From Petaurus breviceps papuanus (lineage: Eukaryota; Chordata; Mammalia; Diprotodontia; Petauridae), in NCBI GenBank assembly GCA_028583685.1, contig JAMXIF010000073.1, positions 6,877,048 through 6,941,047 on the forward strand: 64,000 nt of DNA, given 5' to 3'. A program made the translations under genes and the position numbers. Each line of letters begins with the position of its first letter. The stretch's first letter is position 1. This document shows, one piece after another, positions 22,646-33,373 of this stretch. The notes under the pieces are model-generated. The model was given only the letters and a program-made list of their open reading frames with translations. It was not told the DNA's origin and made no database searches.

Positions 22646-22965
22646 TGCTGAGCATGTTTTCCACAATCAGTTTTAACCTTCATAGAATCTTAGATTGAGA
22701 AGCAATTTCAGAGATCATCTGGTTCGGTACTGCTGTTGCGAAGCTTAATCTGAGATGGGACAAAATTCCGTGCACATAGAATCATTGCTTTCCTACTACT
22801 GAGATTTTAGGTAATGTTCAAATTGTTTTGATCCTAATTAATGTTCTGATACAGCAATATAGACAATATAAATTGTTTATATATTTGTAATATATTAGAT
22901 TGCCTTGCATCAGTAGATTTTGGGGTAGTTGTTTTTGTTCCATTTATAAGCAATTTAGAAATACC

Positions 22966-23129
22966 CAAGGGGCGGCTAGGTGGTTCAGTGAATAGAGCAC
23001 CGACCCTGGAATCAGGAGGACCTGAGTTCAAATTTGGCCTCAGACACGTAACACAAAACTAGCCGTGTGACCTTGGGCAAGTCACTTAACACCAATTGCC
23101 CTACCTTCCCCCTCCAAAAAGAAAAAAAA
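22966..23129 (+). mobile_element. SINE-W copy with TSD
   Basis: The TSD AGAAATACC lies at 22957-22965 and 23130-23138. The element is complete. Confidence 0.92.
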
Positions 23130-23212
23130 AGAAATACCTGACTGTAAAAGAGCAGATATATACGAGTAAGGCTGTGTGCCTCTGCTTTCGATCCTTCTCC
23201 CTGGTCATTCAT

Positions 23213-23490
23213 GATGATGATGATGATGATGATGATAGCAGCAGACACTTACATAACTCTTTGAAGGTTAAAAAGTACTTTTCATGTATCACCTCATTTG
23301 ATCTTCACAGTAACCCTGGGAGGTAAGTACTATTATTGTTCCCATTTTACATATAGGAAACTGAGGCAGAGGGAAATAATTAAGTGACATGCCCACACAG
23401 CTAGTAAGTATGTGAGGCAGGATTTGAATGCATGTATTCCTGACTCCAAATTCAATGTTCTATCCATTGCATCACCCAAATGCCTCTACT
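23213..23490 (-). mobile_element. full-length MIR (Ther1) with GAT repeat
   Basis: A (GAT)n run at 23213-23235 marks the MIR 3' end. Antisense text follows: ACCTCATTTGATCTTCACAG, CATATAGGAAACTGAGGCAG, CACAGCTAGTAAGTATGTGA, ending at CCATTGCATCACCC. Confidence 0.85.
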
Positions 23491-23590
23491 AGAGCTTGGG
23501 TCCTACCTCGTCCACTCTTTTCTTTTTTTCCCCCCACTGTTTTCTTTATCTCCTTTTTTCAGGGCCTTCTTTCAGTGATTACCTAGGTCA

Positions 23591-23647
23591 CAGGGGTGAG
23601 GAACCTGTGGCCTAGAGGGCCTCGAGACTGAAGGTTCCCCAGCCCTG
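23591..23647. mobile_element. short hAT-like MITE
   Basis: A 57-bp element has inverted ends CAGGGGTGAGGAACCTGTGG and (reverse complement of the right end) CAGGGCTGGGGAACCTTCAG. CTAGGTCA on the left and CTAGGCCA two bases past the right end suggest an 8-bp TSD that has drifted. Confidence 0.6.
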
Positions 23648-23829
23648 ATCTAGGCCAATTCTCAGAAGTTAAGTGAGGTAGCCAGGGTCATACAGACTGT
23701 GTCACAACCAGGTTTCTACATGACTAGTCAGTTATTTTTCAAATCGGGCAAAAAAAACAATGGAGGGGAGGGCTGTTGCAAAATAAGGATTTGCTTTGCT
23801 TTTATTAACCAGAATCATAATTAAGTGAT

Positions 23830-23987
23830 TTGGGGGGCAGATGTCCTAGGTTCCGACTAATACTAGCTTTCTTATTTTCTGCTTGTGTGGCCTTAAGCAA
23901 GTCTCTTGATGTCTATATGAAATGAAAGAGGTTGAGTAAGATGACCACTGACAGGCTTGCTAGCTCTTGAATCTATGATCTTATGAA
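23830..23987 (+). mobile_element. MIR fragment
   Basis: GTGTGGCCTTAAGCAAGTCT and GAAATGAAAGAGGTTGAGTA mark the core and tail. Confidence 0.6.
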
Positions 23988-24259
23988 ATTTTTGGGATGC
24001 CTAAGGAAGGCAAGGGTTGTCCAACCTCTTGGAAGTGAATATTATGATGTTATCCCCTTGTTTCCCCTCAGTACTATCCCACTTACCCTGTTTGTCCCCC
24101 GTCTCATTCCCCCCAACCCCACCCCAAGGTAGTTATCTCACCAACACTAACGTTACTGGAAAGCACATGTCCATCAGTCATTTGTCTAGTGATTTCAATC
24201 ATTATTCCCTTTGATTTCTTCCCCTTTTCCCACTCCCCCCCCCACTGCCTTAGATGTGT

Positions 24260-24352
24260 TGTCTTTCCTGATTAGAATATAAATACCTTGAGGGCATTGG
24301 GTCTTGTTTGTTTATATTCCTAGTGCCTACTCTGCCTGGCACATACTTGATC
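24260..24352 (+). mobile_element. L2 3' end fragment
   Basis: TAAATACCTTGAGGGCATTG followed by CTAGTGCCTACTCTGCCTGG matches the L2 terminus. Confidence 0.65.
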
Positions 24353-24396
24353 ATTTTTTTTTCATTCACAATCTTATTTTATATGTTTATATGGTG

Positions 24397-24438
24397 TGCC
24401 GATTTAAGTACAGATTTAAGTGCCGATTTAAGTACAGA
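24397..24438. repeat. short tandem repeat, ATTTAAGT-based
   Basis: GCCGATTTAAGTACAGATTT runs on to a second GCCGATTTAAGTACAG, giving about three GATTTAAGT motifs in 42 bp. Confidence 0.8.
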
Positions 24439-24682
24439 ACAACTTGGGCAGGGATGGATTTCTGTTGCTCTGGGAATTAGAGTGATCTGTACAAAATTAA
24501 ATGAAAGCCAGGGCAAGAAGATAGGAAAGATATGATTTATGCCAAGTACCAGGGTTTCCAGAACAGAGAGTCATAGGGCCAAGGTCCCTGTCCTGGCTAG
24601 ATTAAATCTCAGGTCAGGCAACTACTGAGGGCAATGTTCAGTATGGGAGGACAGGGAATAAAAGCATGTTATTCTTATTTAT

Positions 24683-24841
24683 TTTTTCTTTTTGGAGGGG
24701 GAAAGGCAGGGCAGTTGGGGTTAAGTGACTTGCCCAAGGTCACACAGCTAGTAAGTGTTAAGTGTCTGAGGTCAGATTTCAACTCAGGTCCTCCTGACTC
24801 CAGAGCAGGTTCTCTAATTCACTGCACCACCTAGCCACCCC
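24683..24841 (-). mobile_element. SINE-W copy
   Basis: Complete antisense copy from TTTTTGGAGGGGGAAAGGCA to CCACCTAGCCACCCC. Confidence 0.9.
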
Positions 24842-25925
24842 TTTTACATTTTTTTTTAAGCATGGTATTCTTTTACCAGTTACCTCATTAATATTCTCTC
24901 CTTCCTTAACTAGTAGGAATCACCCAATTACTTGAAGATAAATTATTTTCCTTGTTGAAGGTTAAAATATTTTTCTAATCTGGGAGAGGAGCCAGGTGTT
25001 GTAAGGACAATGGAGAGCCAAGACATTCTCCTTTCAATGAAGCAAGAGGCAGGCTCTTACCAAATGGGACTCCCTCAATTAGAGCATAAAAACCATGAAA
25101 TGAAGGGATCACAAATCTGTTTATTATGTAGATGACCAGTAATAAAGGGGCCTTTATGAAATTTTTGCTTAATGATTCAGGATTTAAGCTTAGTTATTAG
25201 TTCAAAGTACTGTGAAGTCCCAGAATATTAGAGCTATTTGAATATGAGCATGAGTCTTAAGAAAATGCCCCACAATCAAATATAAATAACTTTTTTTATT
25301 TACTGTTTCAAATTATTTGTGCTACCCTTCCATTCTGTAATTACTGTGAGTGATCAGAAATTGACTATAAATTGAATAGAGAAGCATTTAAGCAATTAAA
25401 TTGATGTATCTGAGGGAATTCAGTGCAATATAGTATTTTTTTTTAATTCCAAGATGATGATAATGGTTTAGAATATTGACTTAAGAAAAAGTTTTATTCC
25501 TTCTCTCTTTTTAAGACTTTGGCATTTGCTGCCTCTTTAGATTATAGGCTGCCAAGAAAACAAAGCCCTACAGAGTTTACTTAGTCTGAGGAAGGCATAG
25601 AAAGGGTACACAAGCCAAGACATGTTGATAGCTCTAGTAGATGGTTGTTTTGATTTTGGGTTTCTTTTAGGCCATGAAATTTTAGGTAGCTTTCAGAGGT
25701 GATGACTCGGCAAGCATAGATAAGGAGAATTGTTTTGGTTATTGAACATGGCAGAAAAGAATGTAAAGATGTTGACACTTGTGCAAAATGTAGTCAGTTC
25801 CTGGAAACCAAAGTAGAGATGAGAGGAGATGGTGAGTGTGGCTCTCAGAAAATGAAGAGGCTTTTTTATCCAGCCATAGAGGAAAAGTGGTTTCTGAACG
25901 TATTTTATTTAGAGAAGCTACCACA
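24842..25925. other. no recognised feature
   Basis: Unique-looking AT-rich DNA. An open frame that starts at 25735 mostly reads through the antisense L2 to its right. Confidence 0.5.
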
Positions 25926-26294
25926 GAGGTCAACAGTAAGTCAGCAGGCATTTATCAGGCCCTTGCTATATGCCAGGCCCTGTGCAAGCCCTGAGGTAGG
26001 GAAAAAGGTAAAAAGGGTTTCTGACCTCAAGGAGGAGACAGCATGCAAAGAGCTATTAGGTAAGAGCAAGACAAATAAAAGTAAGTTGGAGGCATTAGTG
26101 TGAAGGGGTGGAGGGAAGGGAGGGATCAGAAAAGACTCCTTACAGAAAATGGGATTGGGCGGTTTTGAAGGAAGCTGAAGAAACCAGGAGGGGGGAGAAG
26201 AGGAGGGAAAGCTTGGGGGACTACCAGAAGCACCGAGTAGAAAAGTGCAGTGTCCTTTGTGAGGTTAGCAAGGTTAATGATGGATGGTAGAGGA

Positions 26295-26827
26295 CATTGT
26301 TGTTCAGTCCTGGCTGACTCTAATTTTTTTTTTTAAAGCAATCGGGGTTAAGTAACTTGCTCAAAGTTACACAGCCAGTTATTTCTGGGTGGGGTGCTGA
26401 GTATCTGAGCCCGGATTTGATCCCCAGGTCATCCCAACACTGGGGCCGGTGCTCTTACTCGCTGAGCCACCTGGCCGCCCCTAAGCAACTAAGTAACTTG
26501 CTCAAGGTTACACGGCCAGTTATTCTGGGTGGGTGCTAAGTGTCTAAGCCAGACTCGATCCCCAGGTCATCCTGACACTGGAGCCGGTGCTCTTACTCGC
26601 TGAGCCACTTGGACACCCCTGTCTGACTCTTCTTTGACCCTATTTTTAGCTTTCTTGGCAAAGATACTGGGGTAGTTTGCCATTACCTCTCCAGCTTATT
26701 TTACAGATGAGGACACCGAGGCAGACAGAGTTCAGTGACTCGCCCAGGGTCCGAGGCCAGATTTGAACTCAGGAAGATGAGTCTTCCTGACTCCAGGTCT
26801 GGCATTCTACCCATTGTGCCACCCAGC
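26295..26827 (-). mobile_element. SINE-R copy split by a SINE-D dimer
   Basis: GTTGTTCAGTCCTGGCTGAC starts the antisense tail. After the nested dimer it resumes as TCTGACTCTTCTTTGACCCT, GGTAGTTTGCCATTACCTCT and ends at CATTGTGCCACCCAGCAG. Confidence 0.85.
26324..26620 (-). mobile_element. SINE-D dimer inside SINE-R
   Basis: A T-run at the left precedes unit 2 (AGTTATTTCTGGGTGGGGTG) and then unit 1. CTGACTCT at 26314-26321 and 26623-26630 is the TSD. The order of events is L2, then SINE-R, then SINE-D. Confidence 0.88.
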
Positions 26828-27194
26828 AGAATAAAATGTGAAAAGATGGGAGAGGTAGAAAGGGTCTAGTTTGTAAAAGGCTACAAAAGCCAAGCAGATT
26901 TATATTTGATCCTAATGGTAATAGTGAGCAACTGGAGTCTATTGAGTTGAAGAAGTTGACGTGGTCATACCTGTGCTTTAGGAAGGTCATTTTGACAACT
27001 GAGTGGAATATGGATGGGAGTTGGAAGAAACTTGATGTGGTGAGACCAGCCAACTAACAGGCTATTGCCGGAGTCCAGGGCCAAGGTGAAGAGGGCCTTG
27101 GTCAGAGGAAAGAGGAGCACACATACAAGAGATGTTGCAAAGGTAGAAATGACCAGGATCTGGCAACAGATTGGATAGAGGGGAGTGAGAATGA

Positions 27195-27407
27195 GGAGTC
27201 GAGGAGGATTCCAGAAGTGCTAGAGAAAAAGAACAGAGAGCTTGGATTTCAAGTGGGGGACTGTGGAGCCTGAACATCATCAGCTCCTCATCCGTGTGCC
27301 AGCTGGTGCAGAGGACGCCTGACAGTCCCCCCTCTAGCCTCTCTCCCAGAAACGCCTTCACTGACATGCTTAATGTTATGCCCTCAGCATTTTTAGAGAA
27401 TCAATAA
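27195..27407 (+). other. candidate coding segment or gene relic, unidentified
   Basis: A frame is open from 27195 to a TAA at 27405-27407 (70 codons, no early ATG). The stretch 27255-27371 is GC-richer than its surroundings and uses codons typical of mammalian exons; it reads SLNIISSSSVCQLVQRTPDS, then PPSSLSPRNAFTDMLN. It lies just outside the L2 relic. No strong splice acceptor is visible on its left and the only GT after the conserved-looking part (AAT|GTTATG) is a weak donor. The opposite strand is also open over this stretch, which weakens the case. It may be a host exon, a pseudogene piece or chance. Confidence 0.3.
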
Positions 27408-28054
27408 CAAGAATTGTCCATTTGAGTAATATTTCCATGCCTTTTAAAAAGCCTGTGTTGGAGATGTTATCTGCTGCATTACCCAGAGTATTTTATGCAG
27501 GGACCCATGTGATAAATCCCCGCTATGTTTCATTTCCAGAGGAAAAAAATTGTGCTTATGAATGTGGACACTATCAGACAATGAATACTATGTAACCAAT
27601 TCATTTCCCTTTTTACTGTAGCAGCCAAGAAACTTGGAACCAAATTGAGCACCTGATGGTAGTAATTAATTTATCTCACATATCTCTTAACTCCAACCCT
27701 TATTCCGCTGTGGTCTTCATTTGCTTTTTTATCCTTTAATTGTTCCATTTTGCACTATTTTAAATTTGGTAATGCAAGTAGAATATAATCAAAAGTAACA
27801 GTAATCAAAGGATCAGAATCTTAAATATGACTGATGAATGTGAAGAATGCTTTCCTAAGGGGAATGGAAAGACACTTGTTTTAGACTTGGGGCAAGTAAG
27901 AAATGACACTGAACTTATTTGAAGACTGGAGATGGACCTTTTTAAAGGTTTTGGCCAGTAAGCACTATTAAGAAAGAGAAAGAAAAGGGGGTGGATGAGT
28001 GACTAGGGTGAAGGAAAACAAGTTTAGGTCAATAGGTAGGTGGGGGGGTGGGAG
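27408..28054. other. no recognised feature
   Basis: Unique-looking DNA with no supported feature. Confidence 0.5.
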
Positions 28055-28252
28055 AGTAGCTAACATTTATATAGCAATTATTATGTGCCATACACTGTAT
28101 TAAACTTTTTATAATCATTATTCCGTTTGATCCTCACAAAAACTTTGGAGATAGATGCAAAGTGAGGCAAACAGTGCTTAAGTGACTTGTCCAGGGTCAC
28201 ACAGTTAATAAGTGTCTGAGCCTGCTTTTGAATTTGGGTCTTCCACATAGAT
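28055..28252 (-). mobile_element. MIR (Ther1) copy
   Basis: AGCTAACATTTATATAGCAA, CCGTTTGATCCTCACAAAAA and GTCCAGGGTCACACAGTTAA give the antisense order. Confidence 0.8.
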
Positions 28253-28600
28253 GCCTATACAAAATACACTAATTGTTGGAGATTGGCTTCCACAGCAATA
28301 AGATGTATTACATATTGGGGATGGAGAAACTGAATGAATGTGACTGATCAAAGGGGAAGCAATTAGTTCAGATTAGCAAAGAATCTAAGAGAGAGATGTC
28401 CAAGTATAAATGAAATCAGACAACTTATAAATGAAATGAGGAATACATATATATTTAGATAGCAATATTTGAAAAATATTTAATCTGATTTCTTTGTGTT
28501 TGTGGGATACTTTTTCTTGTAAAGAAAAAAAGAATGGCACTGAAATTTGTGGGTGAAAAAAGATTGGCTTCTTTCCCAAGCCTTTAAAACCTGTCTTGGA

Positions 28601-28720
28601 GGGGCAGCTAGGTGGTGCAGTGAGTAAAGTGCCGGCTCTGGAGTCAGGAGGACCTGAGTTCGGTTCTGGCCTCACACACTTAACACCCACACAAAAACAA
28701 AAGGCAAAAAAAAAAAAACC
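28601..28720 (+). mobile_element. SINE-W copy lacking its 3' third
   Basis: The head and CORE are intact, but after AACACCCACACAAAAACAAA the element goes straight to poly(A). TSD AAAACCTGTCTTGGA / AAAACCTATCTTGGA at 28586-28600 and 28721-28735. Confidence 0.9.
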
Positions 28721-28859
28721 AAAACCTATCTTGGAAATGTGTATGTATATAAGCAATAGAAGGAACTTAACAGATCTCTGGTTCCATCTGCTGGAATAAA
28801 GGAAGAAAATACCCATTCTTCTTATCAAAAGCTCTCTAAAGAGCTTTTTTGCTTTCAGG

Positions 28860-29252
28860 AGTAGATTTTTTTTAAATGCATTCATATCTTTTGTCTTTAC
28901 ACTACTTTCATTTCCAAGTATATTCCTCCCCCCCAAAACACATACATATACCCCTACCAAGAAAGCCTTCCCTTGTAACACTAAATAAAAGAGAAATTAA
29001 CCATCAACCTATTCTGACAATATTTATGCATTATTTCACACTCTCTACTCCGTCATTAAGGAGAGAGAGAAATACATTTTCTCATCATTTCTTTCTGACC
29101 AAGGTCGATTTTAGTCATTATAATTGCACAGTCTTCGGTTTCCTGGGTTTTTTTTTAAATTGTTCTTCCAATTTACCTTGTTGTAATCAATGTGTATTGT
29201 TTTCCTGGCCCTAATTCTTCTGCTCTGAATTAGTTTCTATGTCTTTCCATGT
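28860..29252 (-). mobile_element. old L1 3' region
   Basis: The right part (CCTAATTCTTCTGCTCTGAA, TTCTATGTCTTTCCATG) is the antisense end of an L1 of the older mammalian type; the left part resembles the same family at 34475-34680. Confidence 0.55.
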
Positions 29253-29495
29253 GTTCATTTGTTTCAGTCATGTCCAACTCTTTGTGACCTCATTCCTTGG
29301 CAGAGATAATGGAGTAGTTTGCCATTTCTTTCTCCAGCTCATTTTACAATTGAAGAAACTGAGGCAAAAAGAGTTATGTGACCTTCACAGAATCACAGTG
29401 CTAATAAATGTCTGAGTTTGGATCTGAACTCAGGTCCTCCTGACTCCAGGGTTGGCATTCATTCTATCCACTATACCACCTAATTGCCCTAAGTC
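29253..29495 (-). mobile_element. SINE-R copy
   Basis: Runs from TTTCAGTCATGTCCAACTCT to CACCTAATTGCCC. TGTCTTTCCATG on the left and AAGTCTTCCCATAG on the right look like a diverged TSD in the old L1. Confidence 0.82.
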
Positions 29496-30041
29496 TTCCC
29501 ATAGCAGTAAGGGTTTTTAGGAGAATTCATTTTTTTTTTGCACTCTAGATTCGTCCTTCATATGACCTATGTTCTTACTGAGATTTTAGCTAAAGCACCA
29601 AATTCGGAAACTTTCCTCGAGAGAGAATTCCATATCCTGGAGGCTGCCACTTGGATGTTATAGCCCTGCTTTGTTGCTTCCTGGAGGGAGAGAGACTGAC
29701 TGCCTGCCAACTATTTCTGAATGGCTGTGGAGCCTAGGGCTGATCCCCAGAGAGCCTGCAGCTCTCCCACACATAACTTTTTAGTTCCAACTTCCTACTA
29801 TAAGTTCTTCCCTGCCCATCACTCTGCATCCCCCTTCCAAAAGAGGGAACACACACATTTACACACACACACCCTTGAGCACAAAAGCACACACATGTCA
29901 GTTTTCCAGTTCCTCTGTAGCTGCTTTTATTATGTGAGAAATCTAAACCATTCCTTTGTAGCTGGACTTTAGAATGGAATAAAAAAGAAGCATGTGTGGT
30001 CTGTTTTTTGCAGATGATAATTATATTCTGGTCGTCATTCT
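29496..30041. other. no recognised gene; short CA repeats
   Basis: Interrupted CACACA tracts occur at about 29849-29895. Frames across this stretch are short and low-complexity. Confidence 0.5.
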
Positions 30042-30215
30042 CATAAAATGTTAGAGCTGGAAGGGGTCCCACAGATTATGTCATCTGCCCCATCCCCTAA
30101 TTCTGTGGGTAAAATTGAGATCCAAATGAGTGAAGTGACTCGTCCAAGGTGATATGTTTAGTGATGAGCAGAAGTAGAATTCACATCTCCTTACGCCCAG
30201 TTTTAATGTTCTACC
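30042..30215 (-). mobile_element. MIR fragment
   Basis: TTAGAGCTGGAAGGGGTCCC, GAAGTGACTCGTCCAAGGTG and TTTAATGTTCTACC give the antisense MIR. Confidence 0.7.
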
Positions 30216-30298
30216 AACATGTTCTGTGCTGAAAAAAAACCCAAAACCCAGAGAACCCAAGTTCTAACCTTGGCTCTGCTACTAATGCTGCCATTTTT

Positions 30299-30389
30299 CT
30301 TTTTTTTTTTTTTGCCTCTATTTTTTTTTTTTTATTAATTTGTTTGTTTCCTTTTAGTTTACTGGATTCAATTCCACAATTCCTTGAGT
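30299..30389 (-). mobile_element. 91-bp L1 3' tip with TSD
   Basis: On the minus strand ACTCAAGGAATTGTGGAATT is followed by TAAACTAAAAGGAAACAAAC and AATTAATAAA plus poly(A), the same terminus as the L1 at 3699-4491. The 16-bp TSD TAATGCTGCCATTTTT at 30283-30298 and 30390-30405 is perfect. Confidence 0.92.
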
Positions 30390-30443
30390 TAATGCTGCCA
30401 TTTTTTCATCTTTGAGACCAATTTCCTTGTATATAGAATAAAA

Positions 30444-30663
30444 TGGGACAGCTAGATGATACAGTAGATAGAGTACGAGCCCTGGAGTCAGGTCCAGACA
30501 TTTCCTAGCTGTGTGACCCTGGACAAGTCATTTAACCCTGTATGCCTCAGTTTCTTCACCTATAAAATGAGCTAGAGAAGGAAATAGCAAACCACTCCAG
30601 GATCTTGGCCAAGAAAACCACAAATGAGGTTGTGAAGACTGGAACTTGACTAAGCAACAACAC
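30444..30663 (+). mobile_element. SINE-R copy
   Basis: From GGGACAGCTAGATGATACAG through CCACTCCAGGATCTTGGCCA to TTGACTAAGCAACAACA. A GT-rich microsatellite grows from its tail. Confidence 0.85.
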
Positions 30664-30676
30664 ACACACACGTACA

Positions 30677-30719
<43 letters not shown>

Positions 30720-30722
30720 CTT
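30659..30722. repeat. (CA)n/(TG)n microsatellite
   Basis: CA repeats, a short TATATG spacer, then a long GT run ending in GCGCGCGC. Confidence 0.95.
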
Positions 30723-30763
30723 ACATATACATAATGAAGGTCTTGGGGGTAAAGTTATAGAAT

Positions 30764-30910
30764 AATAGATTTAGAGATGGAAAGGACAGAAACTATTTAT
30801 CCAGCTCTCTTCTCCAGTAGTTGAGGTACATGAAGTTTCATTCCATGAAAGTTAAGTGATTTGCCCAACAGAATATGTAGCATACAGATGTTAAATGGCC
30901 AGGTTGTACT
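30764..30910 (-). mobile_element. MIR fragment
   Basis: TTTAGAGATGGAAAGGACAG and AAGTTAAGTGATTTGCCCAA mark an eroded antisense copy. Confidence 0.55.
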
Positions 30911-31408
30911 CATCCGCATGACCTCTGAAGTTTTGATCATTTCCAGAGTTCTAGGATCCCAGAATATCTTTTTGAGTCACTTTCTGTAGCATTTGGATTT
31001 TTTTTTTGGAGGCAGTGTTGTTGATCCCTTTGCTTACTTACACACATCCTGGCTATCACTTAAACCCTCAGTGCTTTAGGCAACTCTTTCAAAATGTAAG
31101 CTATAGAGAAGGCTCTGGCCTGCATTTGTACCGGGATTTTCCTCATGAGATTTCCCTGTACTAATGGAAGCACCCATACTCTCTCTATTCCTATCCCTCT
31201 TAGCACTAACTTGGTTTGCTTGTACATTTCTTGATCTTAGAATATTCAAAATAATTTGTGAGATTCCAGAATAAAGTAGCCTAGCTGCAGAAATGACTAA
31301 AATAGTATAGAATCCAGGTGTGTGCCCATTCTCTTCTAGGGGGAAACAGAACCATTTTTACCCATGTACATTCGTGTATCTCGCTGACAAAGGAAGGTGG
31401 AGCTGTGA
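30911..31408. other. no recognised feature
   Basis: Unique-looking DNA up to the start of the L1 5' end. Confidence 0.5.
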
Positions 31409-32515
31409 GATTTGACTTCTGGGAGCCAAGAAGGCAGATTATGCAGTAAATTGCTGTAACTCTCCCATATTTATCTCCAAACAACCATAAAATAGCACCC
31501 CAAAACAAATCCTGGAACAACAGAGCCAGCAAAAAGATGGGGGTGAAACAATCTTTTAGCTTAAGAAACTTGGAAGATCGACAGGAAAGGTCCCTCTCAC
31601 TCAGGTGAAAAGGGAATGCATTCCAGGCCAGAAGTGTCCCTGTAAGTCAGTAACACGCCCCCCCCCTTAGCAAGCCAGGTATCTCAGGGAGATCCTGAGC
31701 CCCAGTGTGGTGAAACAGGCAAATGCCAATGGTAGGACCCCCATGTACCTTAGCACAGTCTGGGGAACCAGTGTACTTTGGCTCAGAGAACCACTACATG
31801 TTTCAGTGTAGCCCTAGACAAAACAGGTATCCTACAGCATGACAAGAAATTTGGCCAGACCTCCATGTTTTTCAGTGTAGCCCTGGGGAAACACAGAAAC
31901 ACCCCACAGGGCCTCAGCACACACTGGACACCAAAACCAGGACCCCAGCTCAGCACCAGGTAACCTGTCAGACCCCCAAACTCTGTCAGCACCAACTACT
32001 TCCCACCCCAACCCCTTAGCACAGCACCAGACAGGAGGGTCTCCCGGGGGCCTCAGGGCAACATCAGTGCAACACCAAGTAAACAGTCAGGGCCTGCAAC
32101 CAGTGGCACAAGAAATCAGAGAGTGCCCCCGCCACCCCGGATGCAGAGCTCAAATGTAACAGAAAGGAAAAAGACCAAGGGAAAAAAATGAGCAAACAAC
32201 AAAAGAATCTCACTATAGAAAGTTATTATGAAGACGACCAAGACACAGACTCAGAAGGGGACAACAGTGTCAAAACACCTATGGGCAAAACCCCAAAGAA
32301 AAATGGGAAGTGGTGTCAAGCCCAGAAAGAACTCAACGAAGAGCTCACAAGGAGCTTAACAATCATGTAAGAGAGTTAGGAAAACAATGGAAAAATAAAT
32401 GAGAGCGATGCAAGGGAATTATGAAAAAAGAGCCAACAGTTTGGAAAACTGCTTTAAACAGGGAAATGAGACTGAACCTGGAGGAAAAACATCGCAGGGG
32501 TAGCAATAATTTTCT
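31409..32515 (+). mobile_element. L1 5' UTR and ORF1 start, no 3' part
   Basis: CTGGGAGCCAAGAAGGCAGA begins the 5' UTR, which is GC-rich and cytosine-rich on this strand. ORF1 opens at 32188 with MSKQQKNLTIESYYEDDQD, an acidic N-terminus followed by a Lys/Gln-rich stretch, the usual start of marsupial L1 ORF1. The frame stops after 60 codons, but ORF1-like sequence continues to about 32515 and then ends. No ORF2 or 3' UTR follows in register. Confidence 0.8.
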
Positions 32516-32556
32516 AAACAGTGACATCATTTGCTGCAAGTAACATCCTATAGGAA

Positions 32557-32705
32557 GTCTAGAATAGTGGGTTCCAGTTGCTTTTTTCCCATTACCTACC
32601 TACTTGTGTGATACTGACCCATTCATTTTCCTTCTCGGGGCTTCTCAATCTGTGAAACAAAATAGGTTGAACTAGATGATTGCTTCCAGTTACAACATGC
32701 TATAA
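32557..32705 (+). mobile_element. MIR fragment
   Basis: TACTTGTGTGATACTGACCC and GGTTGAACTAGATGATTGCT mark the core and tail. Confidence 0.6.
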
Positions 32706-32729
32706 TCTTTAAGTGATACAGGGATTACC

Positions 32730-33270
32730 CTTAACAATTCTACTCAAGGGGCAGATAGGTGGCACAGTGAATAGAGCACCTGCCTTGGAGTTAGGAGGAC
32801 CTGAGTTCAAATGTGGCCTCAGACACTTAACACAAACCTAGCCGTGTGACCTTGGGCAAGTCACTTAACCCCAATCGCCCTACCTTCTCCCCTCCAAAAA
32901 GCAAAAAAAAAAAAAAACTCAAACTACTCTAAGCCTGTATCAGATGGCACACCATCTTCGATTGGGGGGAAGGGAGGGATGGGGAGAAAATTTGGAACTC
33001 AAAATCTAATGGAAGTGAATGTTGAAAACTAAAAATAAATAAATTTTTGAAAAGAAAGAAAAAAAATGCTACTCTAAGAGCAGTTTTGAAAGACTTGGGA
33101 ATTCTGACCAGTACAATGGCTAACCACAATTTCCTTGGGCTGGGAATTTTGTTTTGCTTGACTATACATGTGTGTAACTTTTGTTTCTCTTACTTTTTCT
33201 GAGGGATGTGGGGGAACGGGACTTGAGAGAGAGAGAACACAGACCTGAAAACAAAATAAAATTGAATGAA
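32730..33270 (+). mobile_element. L1 3' UTR with two later insertions
   Basis: GGGAATTTTGTTTTGCTTGA and CTATACATGTGTGTAAC identify an L1 3' UTR. A SINE-W sits at 32749-32919, and a second L1 3' tip of another subfamily (GGAGAAAATTTGGAACTCAA, ending AAATAAATAAATTTTTG) sits at 32933-33066, flanked by CTACTCTAAG (32923-32932 and near 33067-33077). Confidence 0.78.
32749..32919 (+). mobile_element. SINE-W copy
   Basis: Complete from GGGGCAGATAGGTGGCACAG to a long A tail. ACTCAA flanks both sides as a short TSD. Confidence 0.9.
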
Positions 33271-33373
33271 AAGAAATACTATTATAATATCAAGAAATAT
33301 TACAGAATTCTTTTGTTATATTCAAAGTGAAACAGAGCAAGGGAGTCTGCATTTATAGGGAGGTCTGGATTAA

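Larger units (their letters stand above)
25930..27235 (-). mobile_element. L2, split by nested SINEs
   Basis: It begins with the antisense L2 terminus (AGCAGGCATTTATCAGGCCC, GACCTCAAGGAGGAGACAGC), is interrupted at 26295-26827, and resumes with TTTATATTTGATCCTAATGG, GACGTGGTCATACCTGTGCT and AGGCTATTGCCGGAGTCCAG, moving upstream into the reverse transcriptase domain. Confidence 0.85.

Noticed and set aside
25735-26103. 122-codon plus-strand open frame
   Set aside because: More than a third of it is antisense L2 terminus, so it is probably a chance reading frame.
28385-28981. 198-codon minus-strand open frame, the longest in the window
   Set aside because: It runs through an antisense SINE-W and old L1 sequence; the translated SINE part appears in other copies too.
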